A stretch of 64,000 nt of DNA from Microbacterium sp. Root553 (GCF_001426995.1 NZ_LMFY01000001.1:954713-1018712), one strand, 5' to 3'; numbered from the stretch's first letter, positions 25,985 through 35,091 are shown. Notes: generated by a model from the letters alone, not told the origin. Made by a program: numbers and translations.

Positions 25985-26730
25985 TCACACGGTTCGAAGA
26001 GCTCGACTGGCAGGAGACCCCGATCGGTGAGCTCATGCTGCGCCGGAGGACGGATCCTTCAGTCGGCCAGGAGATCTACGAGGTCAAGCTCGGCGACGAG
26101 TACCTCATGTCGAGTCTGTTCACGGTGGCGGAGGAGGAACTGTCGAATCTGGGTCTCGCCGCCGTCGCGGGTGACGACCTCGCCGTCCTGGTCGGCGGAC
26201 TGGGGCTCGGCTACACGGCGGTCGCGGCACTGCGCGACGCGCGGGTGACCTCACTCACCGTGGTCGATCGGTTGGGCGCGGTGATCGGCTGGCATCAGCG
26301 ACTGCTGCTCCCGGTGTCGGCCGAACTCGTCGAGGATCCCCGCACGAGCCTGGTCGAAGACGACTTCTTCGCGCTGGTGCGCGCCGCACCCCGCGAGGGC
26401 GAGGGCGGCTACTCGGCGATCCTCCTCGATGTCGACCACTCCCCGCGCCATCAGCTCGACGCCTCGCACGCCGACCTCTACACGGTCGACGGCCTGCGAT
26501 CGCTCGATCGACACCTCGCCACCGGCGGAGTGTTCGCACTGTGGTCGGACGACCCGCCCGACGAAGACTTCCTGGAGACGATGCGCGCCGTGTTCGATGA
26601 TGTCGTCGCTCACGTCGTCGACTTCGCGAACGCCGTCACCGGCGGCACCTCATCGAACACCGTGTACGTCGCGCGCAGCCGCACCGCCGGGGAACCGGCA
26701 TCCGATCGCCCATCGAAGGCAGGATCATGA
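25981..26730 (+). CDS. Spermidine-synthase-like class I methyltransferase-fold protein
   Basis: 249 residues from a GTG that overlaps the preceding stop (GTGA). SAM-binding-type core: AVLVGGLGLGYTAVAAL near 66-82 (motif I), VVDRLG near 95, SAILLDVDHSP near 152-162, and a C-terminal TVYVARS strand. The spermidine synthase family includes many aminopropyl- and methyltransferases, so the substrate is unknown. Middle gene of the operon 25184-27566. Confidence 0.82.
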   Translation: MITRFEELDWQETPIGELMLRRRTDPSVGQEIYEVKLGDEYLMSSLFTVAEEELSNLGLAAVAGDDLAVLVGGLGLGYTAVAALRDARVTSLTVVDRLGAVIGWHQRLLLPVSAELVEDPRTSLVEDDFFALVRAAPREGEGGYSAILLDVDHSPRHQLDASHADLYTVDGLRSLDRHLATGGVFALWSDDPPDEDFLETMRAVFDDVVAHVVDFANAVTGGTSSNTVYVARSRTAGEPASDRPSKAGS

Positions 26731-27566
26731 CGACCAAGACGATCGTGCTCACGGGGGCGTCCGACGGCATCGGGGCGGCATCGGCCCGCCAGCTCGCGGA
26801 GGACGGCCATCGGCTGATCCTCGTCGGACGCTCGGTCGAGAAGACACGCGCGGTCGCCGCCGACACGGGTGCGGAGTGGTTCACCGCCGACTTCGCGCGA
26901 CTCGATGACGTGCGCGAGCTCGCCGCGAAGATCGCGGAGGCGGTCGGCGACGGCGGCATCGACGTTCTCGCGAACAACGCGGGCGGCATCTTCGGCGATC
27001 AGACCCCGACGGTCGACGGCCACGAGAAGACCCTGCAGGTCAACCACCTCGCGCCCTTCCTGCTCACCAACCTCCTGCTGCCGCAGCTGCGCACCGGCCG
27101 CGCGGCGGTCATCAACACTTCCAGCGTCGCTCACCGGCTGTTCGGACGCATCGACGTCGACGACCTCGACAATCGCGCCAAGTACAGCGCGAACAAGGCG
27201 TACGGCGATGCCAAGCTCGCGAACGTCCTCTTCACGAAGAGCCTGCACACGAAGTTCCACGGCGAGGGCCTCACCTCGGTCGCCTTCCACCCCGGCACCG
27301 TGCAGACGAACTTCGCGTCCGACTCGAGCACCATCATGCGCCTCGTCTATCGCACGCCGCTCAAGCACCTGCTTCTCATCAGCAGCGACAAGGGCGGCCG
27401 CACCCTGACCTGGTTCGCCGAGGGGACACCCGACGAGACCTGGATCTCGGGGCGGTATTACGACGAGCGCGTGCTGACCCGACGGGTCAATCCGATGATC
27501 GAGGATGCCGCTCTCGCCGAGGCTCTGTGGCGCAGGAGCGCCGAACTCGTCGGCATCGACGCCTGA
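26727..27566 (+). CDS. SDR family oxidoreductase
   Basis: 279 residues. Classical SDR: TGASDGIGAASA at residues 9-20 (NAD(P) binding), NNAGG near 85, and the catalytic Ser plus YGDAK near 155-159. The ATG overlaps the upstream stop (ATGA). The long C-terminal part resembles retinol dehydrogenase-like SDRs. Substrate unknown. Confidence 0.9.
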   Translation: MTTKTIVLTGASDGIGAASARQLAEDGHRLILVGRSVEKTRAVAADTGAEWFTADFARLDDVRELAAKIAEAVGDGGIDVLANNAGGIFGDQTPTVDGHEKTLQVNHLAPFLLTNLLLPQLRTGRAAVINTSSVAHRLFGRIDVDDLDNRAKYSANKAYGDAKLANVLFTKSLHTKFHGEGLTSVAFHPGTVQTNFASDSSTIMRLVYRTPLKHLLLISSDKGGRTLTWFAEGTPDETWISGRYYDERVLTRRVNPMIEDAALAEALWRRSAELVGIDA

Positions 27567-27605
27567 GGCGTCCGCTCCGCGGAGTCCACGTCCAGCGCGC
27601 AGGAG

Positions 27606-27843
27606 TATGCTGGCACGTCGGGTCATGTGACCCCTTCAGAGCGCGAGAGGCGGTGATGGCGATGTCCGGTGATAGTTGCGACGCCGCCTTCGTTGCGTCG
27701 CGTCTGACGGCATCCGTGCGTTGAGCTCCGGCTCCGCATCCGCTCGTCCCGCTCCGCAGCCGTCGGCGGCGTCATCCGCCCCCTGACGAAATCTGCGCAC
27801 GACCCCTCTGTCCGGGCGTGCGCCTGCGAGAACGGAGCCAGCC
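27606..27843 (+). promoter_or_regulatory. Long leader of corA with candidate -10 and small ORF
   Basis: TATGCT at 27606-27611 would start a leader of about 225 nt. It begins near the palindrome GGTCATGTGACC (27621-27632) and holds a 22-codon ORF (27656-27724, start after GAGAGG) and a GGCGG/CCGCC hairpin near 27765-27780. I could not match it to a known magnesium riboswitch by eye. Confidence 0.35.
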
Positions 27844-28845
27844 ATGGCCCTCATCGACAACGGCGTGTACGTCCAGGGACGTCGCGTGGAGACCCCCGAG
27901 AACCTTGACGAGACCTACCGGTCGCTCGACGCGCACGGCGGCATCGCCTGGATCGGCCTGTACCGTCCGAGCCCCGAGGAGGTCGCCTCGGTCGCGCGCG
28001 AGTTCGACCTGCATCCGCTGGCCGTCGAGGACGCCCTCTCGGGACACCAGCGGTCGAAGGTCGAGCGCTACGGCGACACCCTCTTCGCGGTGCTGCGCCC
28101 GGCCCGCTACCGCGACGAGCAGGAGTCGATCGAATTCGGCGAGCTGCACCTCTTCGTCGGCCCCGACTTCGTCGTGACGATCCGGCACGCGGAGTCGCCC
28201 GACCTCGCCGCCGTCCGTCGGCGCATGGAGGCGAACCCCGAGCTGCTCGCGATGGGCCCGGAGGCCGTCTTCTACGCGATCCTCGACGAGGTGGTCGACG
28301 GCTATGAGCCCATCGTCTCGGGCCTGCTGAACGACATCGACGAGATCGAGGACCAGCTCTTCGGCGACAGCGACGACGACGCGCTCTCCCGCCGCATCTA
28401 CGAGCTCTCGCGCGAGGTGATCAACTTTCAGCGGGCGGTGCATCCGCTCTCCGGGATGCTGGAATGGCTGCGCCGCGGGTCGGAGAAGTACCGCATCGAC
28501 GAGGAGCTGCAGCGGTCGCTGCGCGACGTGCTCGACCACGTCATCCGCGTGAACGAGCGGGTCGACTCGTTCCGCGCGATCCTCGAGAACGCGCTCACCG
28601 TGCACTCCGCGCTCGTCGCGCGGCGGCAGACCGAGGCCGGACTCGCGCAGAACGACGAGATCAAAAAGATCTCGTCGTGGGCCGCGATCATCTTCGCCCC
28701 CACGCTGGTCGGCACGGTGTACGGCATGAACTTCGAGGCGATGCCCGAGCTCGAGTGGGCGTTCGGCTACCCGATGGCGATCGGCGCGATGGCCGCGTTC
28801 GCCGTCGCGCTCTACGGGGTGTTCAAGTACAAGAAGTGGTTGTGA
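27844..28845 (+). CDS. corA: CorA family magnesium/divalent cation channel
   Basis: 333 residues. The cytoplasmic N-terminal domain (about 1-265) ends in the long stalk helix, then two membrane helices (about 275-297 and 305-325) with the signature YGMNF (GMN) at the end of the first, and a basic cytoplasmic tail KYKKWL. It passively conducts Mg2+ (some members Co2+/Zn2+) into the cell. The ATG follows GGAGCC. Monocistronic; the next gene is convergent. Confidence 0.93.
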   Translation: MALIDNGVYVQGRRVETPENLDETYRSLDAHGGIAWIGLYRPSPEEVASVAREFDLHPLAVEDALSGHQRSKVERYGDTLFAVLRPARYRDEQESIEFGELHLFVGPDFVVTIRHAESPDLAAVRRRMEANPELLAMGPEAVFYAILDEVVDGYEPIVSGLLNDIDEIEDQLFGDSDDDALSRRIYELSREVINFQRAVHPLSGMLEWLRRGSEKYRIDEELQRSLRDVLDHVIRVNERVDSFRAILENALTVHSALVARRQTEAGLAQNDEIKKISSWAAIIFAPTLVGTVYGMNFEAMPELEWAFGYPMAIGAMAAFAVALYGVFKYKKWL

Positions 28846-28856
28846 GGGGGGCCGAC

Positions 28857-29315
28857 TCAGCGATCGCGCACCTCGATGTTGGCGACCTCGAGCTCGTCGT
28901 CGAGCTGCACGAGGATCCGGGAGTCCGGGAACTGCTTCGGCGCATCGAAGGCGACCAGCACGGCATCGGCGAACACCACCGCGGAGGTGGCCTCGAGGTC
29001 GTCGCGCAGATCGGTCTGCTCGATCACCGGCTCGTCGTCGACCGCCTCGTCGATGTCGTCGGCGACCTCGTCGATCACGGCACGCCACCGCCCCTCTGAC
29101 ACCGACAGGATGCGGCTGATCGCCCCGAGCAGCACATCGGCGTCGAAGCTCTCCTCGTCGTCTTCGAGCTCGGGGTCGACGTTGATCGTGACCACCGCGC
29201 CGGCCGCGTCGATCGTCGCCCGGCCGTAGACGAGGCCGTTCTCGGCGACCGGGTCATCGAGCATGCCGCTTTCGACGATGCGGGCGAGGAGGTCGTCGAG
29301 CAGTGGAGAAGCCAT
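28857..29315 (-). CDS. Conserved acidic protein of unknown function
   Basis: 152 residues, strongly acidic (runs such as DPELEDDEESFDADV), no membrane segment. The pattern of alternating strands and helices suggests a small alpha/beta domain. No family recognised. The stop lies 11 nt from the convergent corA stop. Confidence 0.7.
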   Translation of the reverse strand: MASPLLDDLLARIVESGMLDDPVAENGLVYGRATIDAAGAVVTINVDPELEDDEESFDADVLLGAISRILSVSEGRWRAVIDEVADDIDEAVDDEPVIEQTDLRDDLEATSAVVFADAVLVAFDAPKQFPDSRILVQLDDELEVANIEVRDR

Positions 29316-29343
29316 GAGACCAGTCTCCCACTGACGCCGCAGC

Positions 29344-29356
29344 TAGTCTTTAGGGC
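29344..29356 (+). promoter_or_regulatory. Leaderless -10 element (TAGTCT)
   Basis: TAGTCT at 29344-29349, 7 nt, then the GTG of the SGNH gene; no ribosome site between. Confidence 0.5.
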
Positions 29357-30079
29357 GTGTCGAACGCCGAATTCCCCGCATCCGCATCCGATCTCCGCCG
29401 CCTCGCCGACCTGCTCGCGGGCTCCAAGCCGCTGAACTGGGTCATCACCGGCGACTCGATCACCCACGGACTCGTGCACACGCAGGGTGCACGCACCTAC
29501 GCCGAGCACCTGCACGAGCTGGTGCGCGGCGAGCTGGGTCGAACCCGCGATGCCGTCATCAACACGGCGATCAGCGGGCACCGTCTCACCGACATCCTCG
29601 GCGACTGGGATCGTCGCGTCGCGACGTGGCGCCCCGACATCCTGACCCTGATGATCGGCACCAACGACATGGCGACCGGTCCCGGCCTGGCGACCGTCGC
29701 GCCGGCGGATTTCGCCGCGTCGCTGCGCGAGTTCGTCACGCGCGCGCGGGCTGCGGGCATGATCGCCGTGCTGCAGACCCCGCCGTCGATCGACGTCCCC
29801 AACGCACCCGGTCGCGAGCGGATCGTGGAGTTCGCGGATGCCGTGCGCGAGGTCGCCGCGTCGGACGACGTGATCCTCGTCGACCAGCACGCGCGCTTCA
29901 CCGACCTCGGTGGCGGTGCGGTGCCCTGGGGTCTGATGAACGATCCCTTCCACCCTAACGCCGCGGGTCATGCCGCACTCGCGCTCGAACTCACCCACGC
30001 CCTCGGCATCCGCCCGCAGCCCGAGGTCGACCGCACCCTGCCCCTGCTCGCGGCGCAGGTCGCGGTGGCGCGCCTCTGA
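29357..30079 (+). CDS. SGNH/GDSL hydrolase
   Basis: 240 residues. Block I GDSITHG near residue 33 (nucleophile Ser), block III GTND near 103, block V DPFHPNAAGH near 197-206 (catalytic Asp and His). No signal peptide. Such enzymes are esterases or acetyl-hydrolases of sugars or lipids. GTG start, apparently leaderless. A strong hairpin pair follows the stop. Confidence 0.9.
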   Translation: MSNAEFPASASDLRRLADLLAGSKPLNWVITGDSITHGLVHTQGARTYAEHLHELVRGELGRTRDAVINTAISGHRLTDILGDWDRRVATWRPDILTLMIGTNDMATGPGLATVAPADFAASLREFVTRARAAGMIAVLQTPPSIDVPNAPGRERIVEFADAVREVAASDDVILVDQHARFTDLGGGAVPWGLMNDPFHPNAAGHAALALELTHALGIRPQPEVDRTLPLLAAQVAVARL

Positions 30080-30122
30080 CCCGGCCCTCCTCTCCGTTCC
30101 CGCGTCGGGCGGTGAACGCCAC

Positions 30123-30159
30123 GATGGGCGGAAGATCTGCAAGAGATCCTCCGCCCATC
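30123..30159. terminator. Hairpin, 16-bp arms
   Basis: Arms GATGGGCGGAAGATCT and AGATCCTCCGCCCATC (one mismatch) with 5-nt loop, between the convergent SGNH and betaine SBP genes. Likely bidirectional terminator. Confidence 0.6.
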
Positions 30160-30167
30160 GGGGAGAA

Positions 30168-30187
30168 TTCCGCCCACCGGGGCGGAA
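30168..30187. terminator. Hairpin, 8-bp arms
   Basis: TTCCGCCC and GGGCGGAA around ACCG, immediately after the larger hairpin and reusing its GGGCGGAA motif. Confidence 0.5.
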
Positions 30188-30213
30188 GCGCGGAAGCGCG
30201 AAAGCGACTCAGG

Positions 30214-31131
30214 TCAGCTGACGACCCAGTCGAACTCGTCGCCGTGCTCCTCGAGCCATGCGTCGACGGCATCCGCTTCCTTGCCCTCGCCGAACTCGTT
30301 CACGACCTTGTCTTCGAGCGAGCCGTACTGCTCGTCGTCGAGCTTGATCTTCTCGATCAGCTCGGCGGCCTCGGGGAACTCCTCGGCGAAGCCCTTCGTG
30401 CCGAGGAAGTGCAGGGCCTCAGCCTCGCCCATCGCGCCCTTGGGGTCTTCGAGGTCCTTCACGGGGAAGGCGTCATTGGCCCAGAACGGACGCCACAGCG
30501 TCACGACGACGTCCTCCTGCTTGTCGGTCGCGGACTTCAGCTCGGTGAGCATCGCCGCGGTCGACGAGGTGACGAGCTCGTACTCGCCGTCGAGACCGTA
30601 CTCGGGCATCATCTTCTGCGTCTGCGCGGTCAGACCGGCGCCCGGCTCGATGCCGTAGATCTTGCCGTCGAGCTCTGCACCCTTGCCCACGAGGTCCTCG
30701 ATGGAGTTCAGGTCGGAGTACTCCGGAACCGCGAGGGTCAGCTTCGCGTTGTCGTAGTACGCGCCGAGGTCTTCGATGTCGTCGCCGTACTGGTCCATGT
30801 AGGACTTGTGCGTCAGCTCGGGCCACGCCGACGGGTACATGTCGACATCGCCCTGGGCGAGGCCGGTGTACAGCGGGCCCGCCTCGGTCAGCGTCTTCAT
30901 CTCGACCGTGTAGCCGATCTTCTCGAGCTGGTCCTGCAGCAGGTACGCGGTGCTGAGTCCGTCGGTCCACGAGGGCAGGAAGCCCAGCGTGATCGTGCCC
31001 TTGTCGCCCGATCCGGTGTCTCCGCCGCCGGTGCCTCCACCGGTGCCGCCCATGCCGTCTCCGCTGCATCCGGCGAGGGTCAGGGTCGCTGCGGCTCCGA
31101 TGGCCGCGATCGTCAGGAACTTCTTCTTCAT
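30214..31131 (-). CDS. opuAC: Glycine betaine ABC transporter substrate-binding lipoprotein (OpuAC/ProX type)
   Basis: 305 residues. Lipoprotein signal: KKKFLTIAAIGAAATLTLAGC with the lipid-modified Cys near residue 22, then a Gly/Thr linker. The mature part has the OpuAC pattern: LGFLPSWTDGLSTAYLL, GDVDMYPSAWPELTHK and TLWRPFWAN, including the aromatic residues that cage quaternary amines. Downstream of the ATPase and permease genes in one operon; it captures glycine betaine or proline betaine outside the membrane under osmotic stress. Confidence 0.9.
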   Translation of the reverse strand: MKKKFLTIAAIGAAATLTLAGCSGDGMGGTGGGTGGGDTGSGDKGTITLGFLPSWTDGLSTAYLLQDQLEKIGYTVEMKTLTEAGPLYTGLAQGDVDMYPSAWPELTHKSYMDQYGDDIEDLGAYYDNAKLTLAVPEYSDLNSIEDLVGKGAELDGKIYGIEPGAGLTAQTQKMMPEYGLDGEYELVTSSTAAMLTELKSATDKQEDVVVTLWRPFWANDAFPVKDLEDPKGAMGEAEALHFLGTKGFAEEFPEAAELIEKIKLDDEQYGSLEDKVVNEFGEGKEADAVDAWLEEHGDEFDWVVS

Positions 31132-31212
31132 GTGTGTCTCTCTCGTTACGTATATATGGGTGCTGTGTTGCTGTGTACTGCGGTGGTGCTGTTCTCTTGT
31201 GGGAGGGATGAG

Positions 31213-32229
31213 TCAGTGCACGCCGCCGCCGACGGCGGTGCGGCGCGGAGAGGCCTTCTCGCGCTCGGCCGCATCGGCGGCATTCTTCGAGTCGGCCGCC
31301 TCGGCCGACTCGGATGCGGTCGACGACGCCTCAGTGGTGGCCGCCTCGAGGCGCTGGGTCGTCCGACGACGCGCGAGCAGGCCGAGCAGCGACGAGCGGT
31401 TGCTGCCGAGGTCGCCCAGCGCCGCGGTGACGCGGTCGAGGAACACGGCGATGAGCACGACGCCCAGACCCGCCTCGACGCCCTTGGCGATGTTGATGGT
31501 CGAGATCGCCTCGACGACGATCTTTCCGAGGCCGTCCGCGCCCGCCATTCCGGCGATGACCGCCATCGACAGCGCGAGCATGATGACCTGGTTGACGCCG
31601 GCGAGGATCGTCGGCATCGCGAGCGGAAGCTGGATGCCGCGCAGGATTTGCCCCGGCTTGGCGCCGAACGCCTGCCCTGCCTCGACGGTCTCGGAGTCGA
31701 CTCCGCGGATGCCGAGCTCGGTGAGGCGCACGCCCGGGGGCAGCGCGAAGATCACGGTCGCGACGAGTCCGGGGACGACGCCGATGCTGAAGAACACGAT
31801 CGCCGGGATCAGGTAGACGAAGGCCGGCATGGTCTGCATGAAGTCGAGCACGGGCTTGAGCACCGCGCGCACGGTGGCGTTGCGGGCCGACCAGATGCCG
31901 AGCGGCACGGCGATCAGCACCGCGATCACCGCGGCGACGAGCACGAGGGCGAGCGTCTGCATCGCCGGAACCCAGAGGTTCATGGCCACGATCAGCCCGA
32001 ACGAGACGATCGTCCCGATCGCGAGCTGCCAGGAGCGCACGAGCCACGCGATGAACGCGGCGATCAGGATGATGACGATGAAGTGCGGGCTGAGCAGCGC
32101 GCGGGTGAGGCCGTCGACGAGGAAGCTGACCACGAACGAGATGACGTCGAGCAGACCGTCGAGGTTCGTCTTGATCCAGTCGACGCCCGTCGCGACCCAG
32201 CTGCCGAGGGGAATGCGGAAACCATCCAT
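31213..32229 (-). CDS. Glycine betaine ABC transporter permease
   Basis: 338 residues. Six to seven helices with the conserved loop ETVEAGQAFGAKPGQILRGIQLP (an EAA-like loop; shown only as EAGQAFGAKPGQILRGI) near residues 170-190, as in ProW/OpuAB. The C-terminal tail is long, Ala/Glu-rich and charged. The ATG overlaps the stop of the ATPase gene by 1 nt (TGATG); the upstream ATG at 32280 lies in that coding region. Confidence 0.9.
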   Translation of the reverse strand: MDGFRIPLGSWVATGVDWIKTNLDGLLDVISFVVSFLVDGLTRALLSPHFIVIILIAAFIAWLVRSWQLAIGTIVSFGLIVAMNLWVPAMQTLALVLVAAVIAVLIAVPLGIWSARNATVRAVLKPVLDFMQTMPAFVYLIPAIVFFSIGVVPGLVATVIFALPPGVRLTELGIRGVDSETVEAGQAFGAKPGQILRGIQLPLAMPTILAGVNQVIMLALSMAVIAGMAGADGLGKIVVEAISTINIAKGVEAGLGVVLIAVFLDRVTAALGDLGSNRSSLLGLLARRRTTQRLEAATTEASSTASESAEAADSKNAADAAEREKASPRRTAVGGGVH

Positions 32230-33533
32230 CAGCGCACCTCCTCCGTCGTAGCTGCGGCCGGCTGCGGGTCGGCCGTCCATCCGTCATCGAGCACCGCGTC
32301 GATCTCCGCCTGCGGCATCGGAAGAAGCGGCACCGTGATCTCGCCGGTCGCACCGGGGCCGGGGCCCAGCGCTGCGAGCAGGGTGATGCGCGGGATCACG
32401 CCGGTCAGTCGTCCGGCGGCATCCACCACGGCCAGCGGCAGGGGCGACTCCACCGACGGCACGAAGAGATTCATCAGGACCTCGTCCTCGCTCACGCTCT
32501 GCGGCACCGGCTTGATGATCGATTCGAGGGTCGACACGCCCTTGCGCACGAGCTTGACGGCATCCCGATCGGTGACGATGCCGAGCAGCTTGCGGTCCCG
32601 ACCGGTGACGTAGGTCGCCGACATGAACGCGTCGCGCATCTGGCGCAGCGCGGTGCGCGGGCCCGCCGTCTCGGCGACGACCGGGCGTGGACGCTCCATG
32701 ACGTTCGCGGCGGTGAGCACGCGGGCACGGTCGACGTCCTGCACGAACTGCTCGACGTAGTCGTTCGCCGGGTCGGTGAGGATGTCTTCCGGCGTTCCGA
32801 TCTGCACGATGCGACCGTCGCGCATCACGGCGATGCGGTCACCGAGGAACATGGCCTCGTTGAGGTCGTGGGTGATGAAGACGATCGTCTTCTGCAGCTT
32901 CTCCTGCAGTTCGAGCAGCTGCTCCTGCATCTCGCGCCGGATCAGCGGGTCGAGCGCGCTGAACGCCTCGTCCATGAGCAGGATGTCGGAGTCGGCGGCG
33001 AGCGCGCGGGCGATGCCCACCCGCTGCTGCATGCCGCCGGACAGCTCGGAGGGCAGCTTCTCGGCCTGACCCTCGAGACCGACGAGGGCGAGGATCTCTT
33101 CGGCCTTCTTCAGGCGCTCGTCCTTGCCGATGCCCTTGAGCTCGAGGGGGTAGGCGACGTTCGCGGCGACCGTGCGATGCGGCAGCAGCGCGAAATGCTG
33201 GAACACCATCGAGATGCGGTCGCGGCGGATCTCGCGCAGGCGGCCCGCCGGGATGCCGGTGATCGGATCGCCGTTCACGACGACGGATCCGTCGGTCGCC
33301 TCGTGCAGCCCGTTGAGCATGCGGATGATGGTGGACTTGCCGGAGCCGGAGAGGCCCATGATCACGAAGATCTCGCCGCGGTTGACGGTGAAGCTGGCGT
33401 CGATGACGGCGGCTGTCCCTGCGTCGCCGACGGCGGATCTGCTCTCACCGGCCTTGAGTCGACGGACGGCACTGCTCGGATTCTTCCCGAACACCTTGTA
33501 CAGATTGCGCGCTTCTAGAGCGATTTCGGACAC
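32229..33533 (-). CDS. Glycine betaine ABC transporter ATPase with CBS pair
   Basis: 434 residues from GTG. Walker A GLSGSGKST near residue 60, signature LSGGMQQRV near 165, Walker B LLMDEAFSALDP near 188, H-loop ITHD near 220. The C-terminal third holds two CBS repeats (about 285-400, e.g. GRDRKLLGIVTDRDAV), which in OpuA-type ATPases sense ionic strength or cyclic di-AMP. First gene of the operon; the order ATPase, permease, SBP is the usual one for OpuA. Confidence 0.92.
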   Translation of the reverse strand: MSEIALEARNLYKVFGKNPSSAVRRLKAGESRSAVGDAGTAAVIDASFTVNRGEIFVIMGLSGSGKSTIIRMLNGLHEATDGSVVVNGDPITGIPAGRLREIRRDRISMVFQHFALLPHRTVAANVAYPLELKGIGKDERLKKAEEILALVGLEGQAEKLPSELSGGMQQRVGIARALAADSDILLMDEAFSALDPLIRREMQEQLLELQEKLQKTIVFITHDLNEAMFLGDRIAVMRDGRIVQIGTPEDILTDPANDYVEQFVQDVDRARVLTAANVMERPRPVVAETAGPRTALRQMRDAFMSATYVTGRDRKLLGIVTDRDAVKLVRKGVSTLESIIKPVPQSVSEDEVLMNLFVPSVESPLPLAVVDAAGRLTGVIPRITLLAALGPGPGATGEITVPLLPMPQAEIDAVLDDGWTADPQPAAATTEEVR

Positions 33534-33888
33534 GTTTCCCCTGCGGCTCGCCTTCGGGCGGCTGAGCCTGCTTCGGTTACGCCCGGGTGATCCTCCCGGC
33601 CGTTTCGACGTGGTGCTGTGGCGGCGCGGACGGCGGATTTCGGATCCACCGCGATAGAGCATCGACCGTACGTCCACGCCTCTTCGCAGCACAGCACATT
33701 CGAAAGAAGGACGTGGTCGCGGACTGGTCTTCGGGCCGTCAGGCCCATCGACCAACGTAACGAAACGGCCGGTCAGGGGCAAATCCGCAATATCTGATGT
33801 CGTTCAGTTCCCGCCGCTGACCGGGGGATTGTGCGGGTTTCGGACAGGGCGGCGAGGCGATGCCGCACGGGTGTTTCGAGGCGCGCGG
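33534..33888. other. 355-nt gap and leader of the betaine operon
   Basis: The gap between the ATPase start and the methyltransferase stop. A GGCTC/GAGCC hairpin (33545-33568) stands 12 nt before the GTG, and the rest is moderately GC-rich with no coding pattern. I see no certain promoter or riboswitch. Confidence 0.5.
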
Positions 33889-35091
33889 TCAGCGACGGAC
33901 GCTGCGCGTCACGGTGAATTTCGGCGTGCGCTGGAGCTGCTCGGTGGTGCCGACGAGACGGGTGAGTTCGCCCCGATATCCGAGCGACGAGTTGAAGACC
34001 GTGAACAGCTCACCGCCGGGGCGGAGCATGCGCGCGGCGGCCTCGAACAGGCGCGTCGCGGCGCCGGTGTGCACGCTGGTGCCGAGGTGGAACGGCGGGT
34101 TGAGGAGGACGACATCGGCACTCGCGTCGGCGATCTGCGATCCGGCGTCGTCGTGCATGACGGCGACGCGGTCGGCGACGCCGTTCGCGGCCGCCGTGGC
34201 GCGCGCGGAGGCCACCGCCGCCGCCGACCGGTCGGTGGCGATGACCCGCGCATCCGGGTGTGCGAGGGCGTAGGAGGTGGCGAGCGCCCCTGTTCCGCAG
34301 CCGAGATCGACGACGATCGGTGTCGGGCTCGACCCGTCGCCGTTCACAGCGCAGCACGGATTGCCGGGATCGGCGGGTTCCGGGGCGCCTTCACCCGGCG
34401 GGGTGGCGTCTGTGCTGAGTTGTGAACCACCGAGGCCGAGCACCTCGAGCAGGAACCGCGTGCCGATGTCGAGCTTCGCGCCCGCGAACGCGCCGCCGTG
34501 GGCGACCAAGACCAGTCCCTCATGCTGCGCGGTCACCGGGAACGGCGGCTCGGCGGGAACCGGCCGGGGCTCGGATGCCACGACGAGGCGCGACTTGCGC
34601 TCGGCGCGCTGCGCCTGCACGTGCGCGAAGCGGCGTCCGAGCACCTCGTTCTGCGCGATCGTCATGTGCTTCACGCGACCGCCGGCGACGAGCACGACGT
34701 CCGGGGCGGCCCACCGCGCGACCGCGTCGGCGATCTCGTCGAGCTCGGCGAGGGCCTTCGGCAGCTGCAGCAGCACGAGCCGCGCCCCGCCCAGCAGTGC
34801 GACGTCGAGTTCGTGGCCGGAGAACCCGGCGAGCCCGAGCTCTTCGGCGTTGCGCGCGAGGGCGCGTCGCCCGGTCGCGAGGTCCTGATGAACGCGGATG
34901 CCGTCGAGACCGGCGGCGGTCAGCGCGAGCGTGATCGCACCGTAGTCGTCACCGATGACCACGGTCTCCCCTCCGTCGACCCCGAGCGACAGGGCGCGCT
35001 CGACGAGCAGCAGATCGGTCGCGTCGTGGGCCTGCAGATTGTCGGCCTCGACATCGGGCCAGCGGCGCAGGCGGCTGTAGGGGAAGTCCAC
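33889..35091 (-). CDS. Class I methyltransferase, RsmC/RlmG-like, with inserted repeat in linker
   Basis: 400 residues in the two-domain plan of RsmC/RlmG rRNA guanine-N2 methyltransferases: an N-terminal degenerate Rossmann domain (about 1-165) and a catalytic domain with VVDLGCGTGALA near 268-279, and NPPFH near 333 (catalytic). They methylate 16S or 23S rRNA in proteobacteria. The linker between the domains (about 225-260) contains a Pro/Gly stretch coded by a GTTCAC-type repeat, in frame. GTG start, TAGTCT 6 nt before it. Confidence 0.87.
   Translation of the reverse strand: MDFPYSRLRRWPDVEADNLQAHDATDLLLVERALSLGVDGGETVVIGDDYGAITLALTAAGLDGIRVHQDLATGRRALARNAEELGLAGFSGHELDVALLGGARLVLLQLPKALAELDEIADAVARWAAPDVVLVAGGRVKHMTIAQNEVLGRRFAHVQAQRAERKSRLVVASEPRPVPAEPPFPVTAQHEGLVLVAHGGAFAGAKLDIGTRFLLEVLGLGGSQLSTDATPPGEGAPEPADPGNPCCAVNGDGSSPTPIVVDLGCGTGALATSYALAHPDARVIATDRSAAAVASARATAAANGVADRVAVMHDDAGSQIADASADVVLLNPPFHLGTSVHTGAATRLFEAAARMLRPGGELFTVFNSSLGYRGELTRLVGTTEQLQRTPKFTVTRSVRR
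34342..34427. repeat. GTTCAC-type inverted repeat element inside a gene, copy C
   Basis: Arms GTTCACAGCGCAGCAC and GTGCTGAGTTGTGAAC pair at 14 of 16 positions, spacer 54 nt. The element is in frame within the methyltransferase, coding roughly SQLSTDATPPGEG through NPCCAVN. Confidence 0.75.

Noticed and set aside
27606..27843. M-box (ykoK) magnesium riboswitch
   Set aside because: I could not locate the conserved core by eye; a covariance search would be needed to claim it.
33534..33888. Glycine or other riboswitch before the betaine ATPase gene
   Set aside because: Only a short hairpin is visible, with no match to a known aptamer core.
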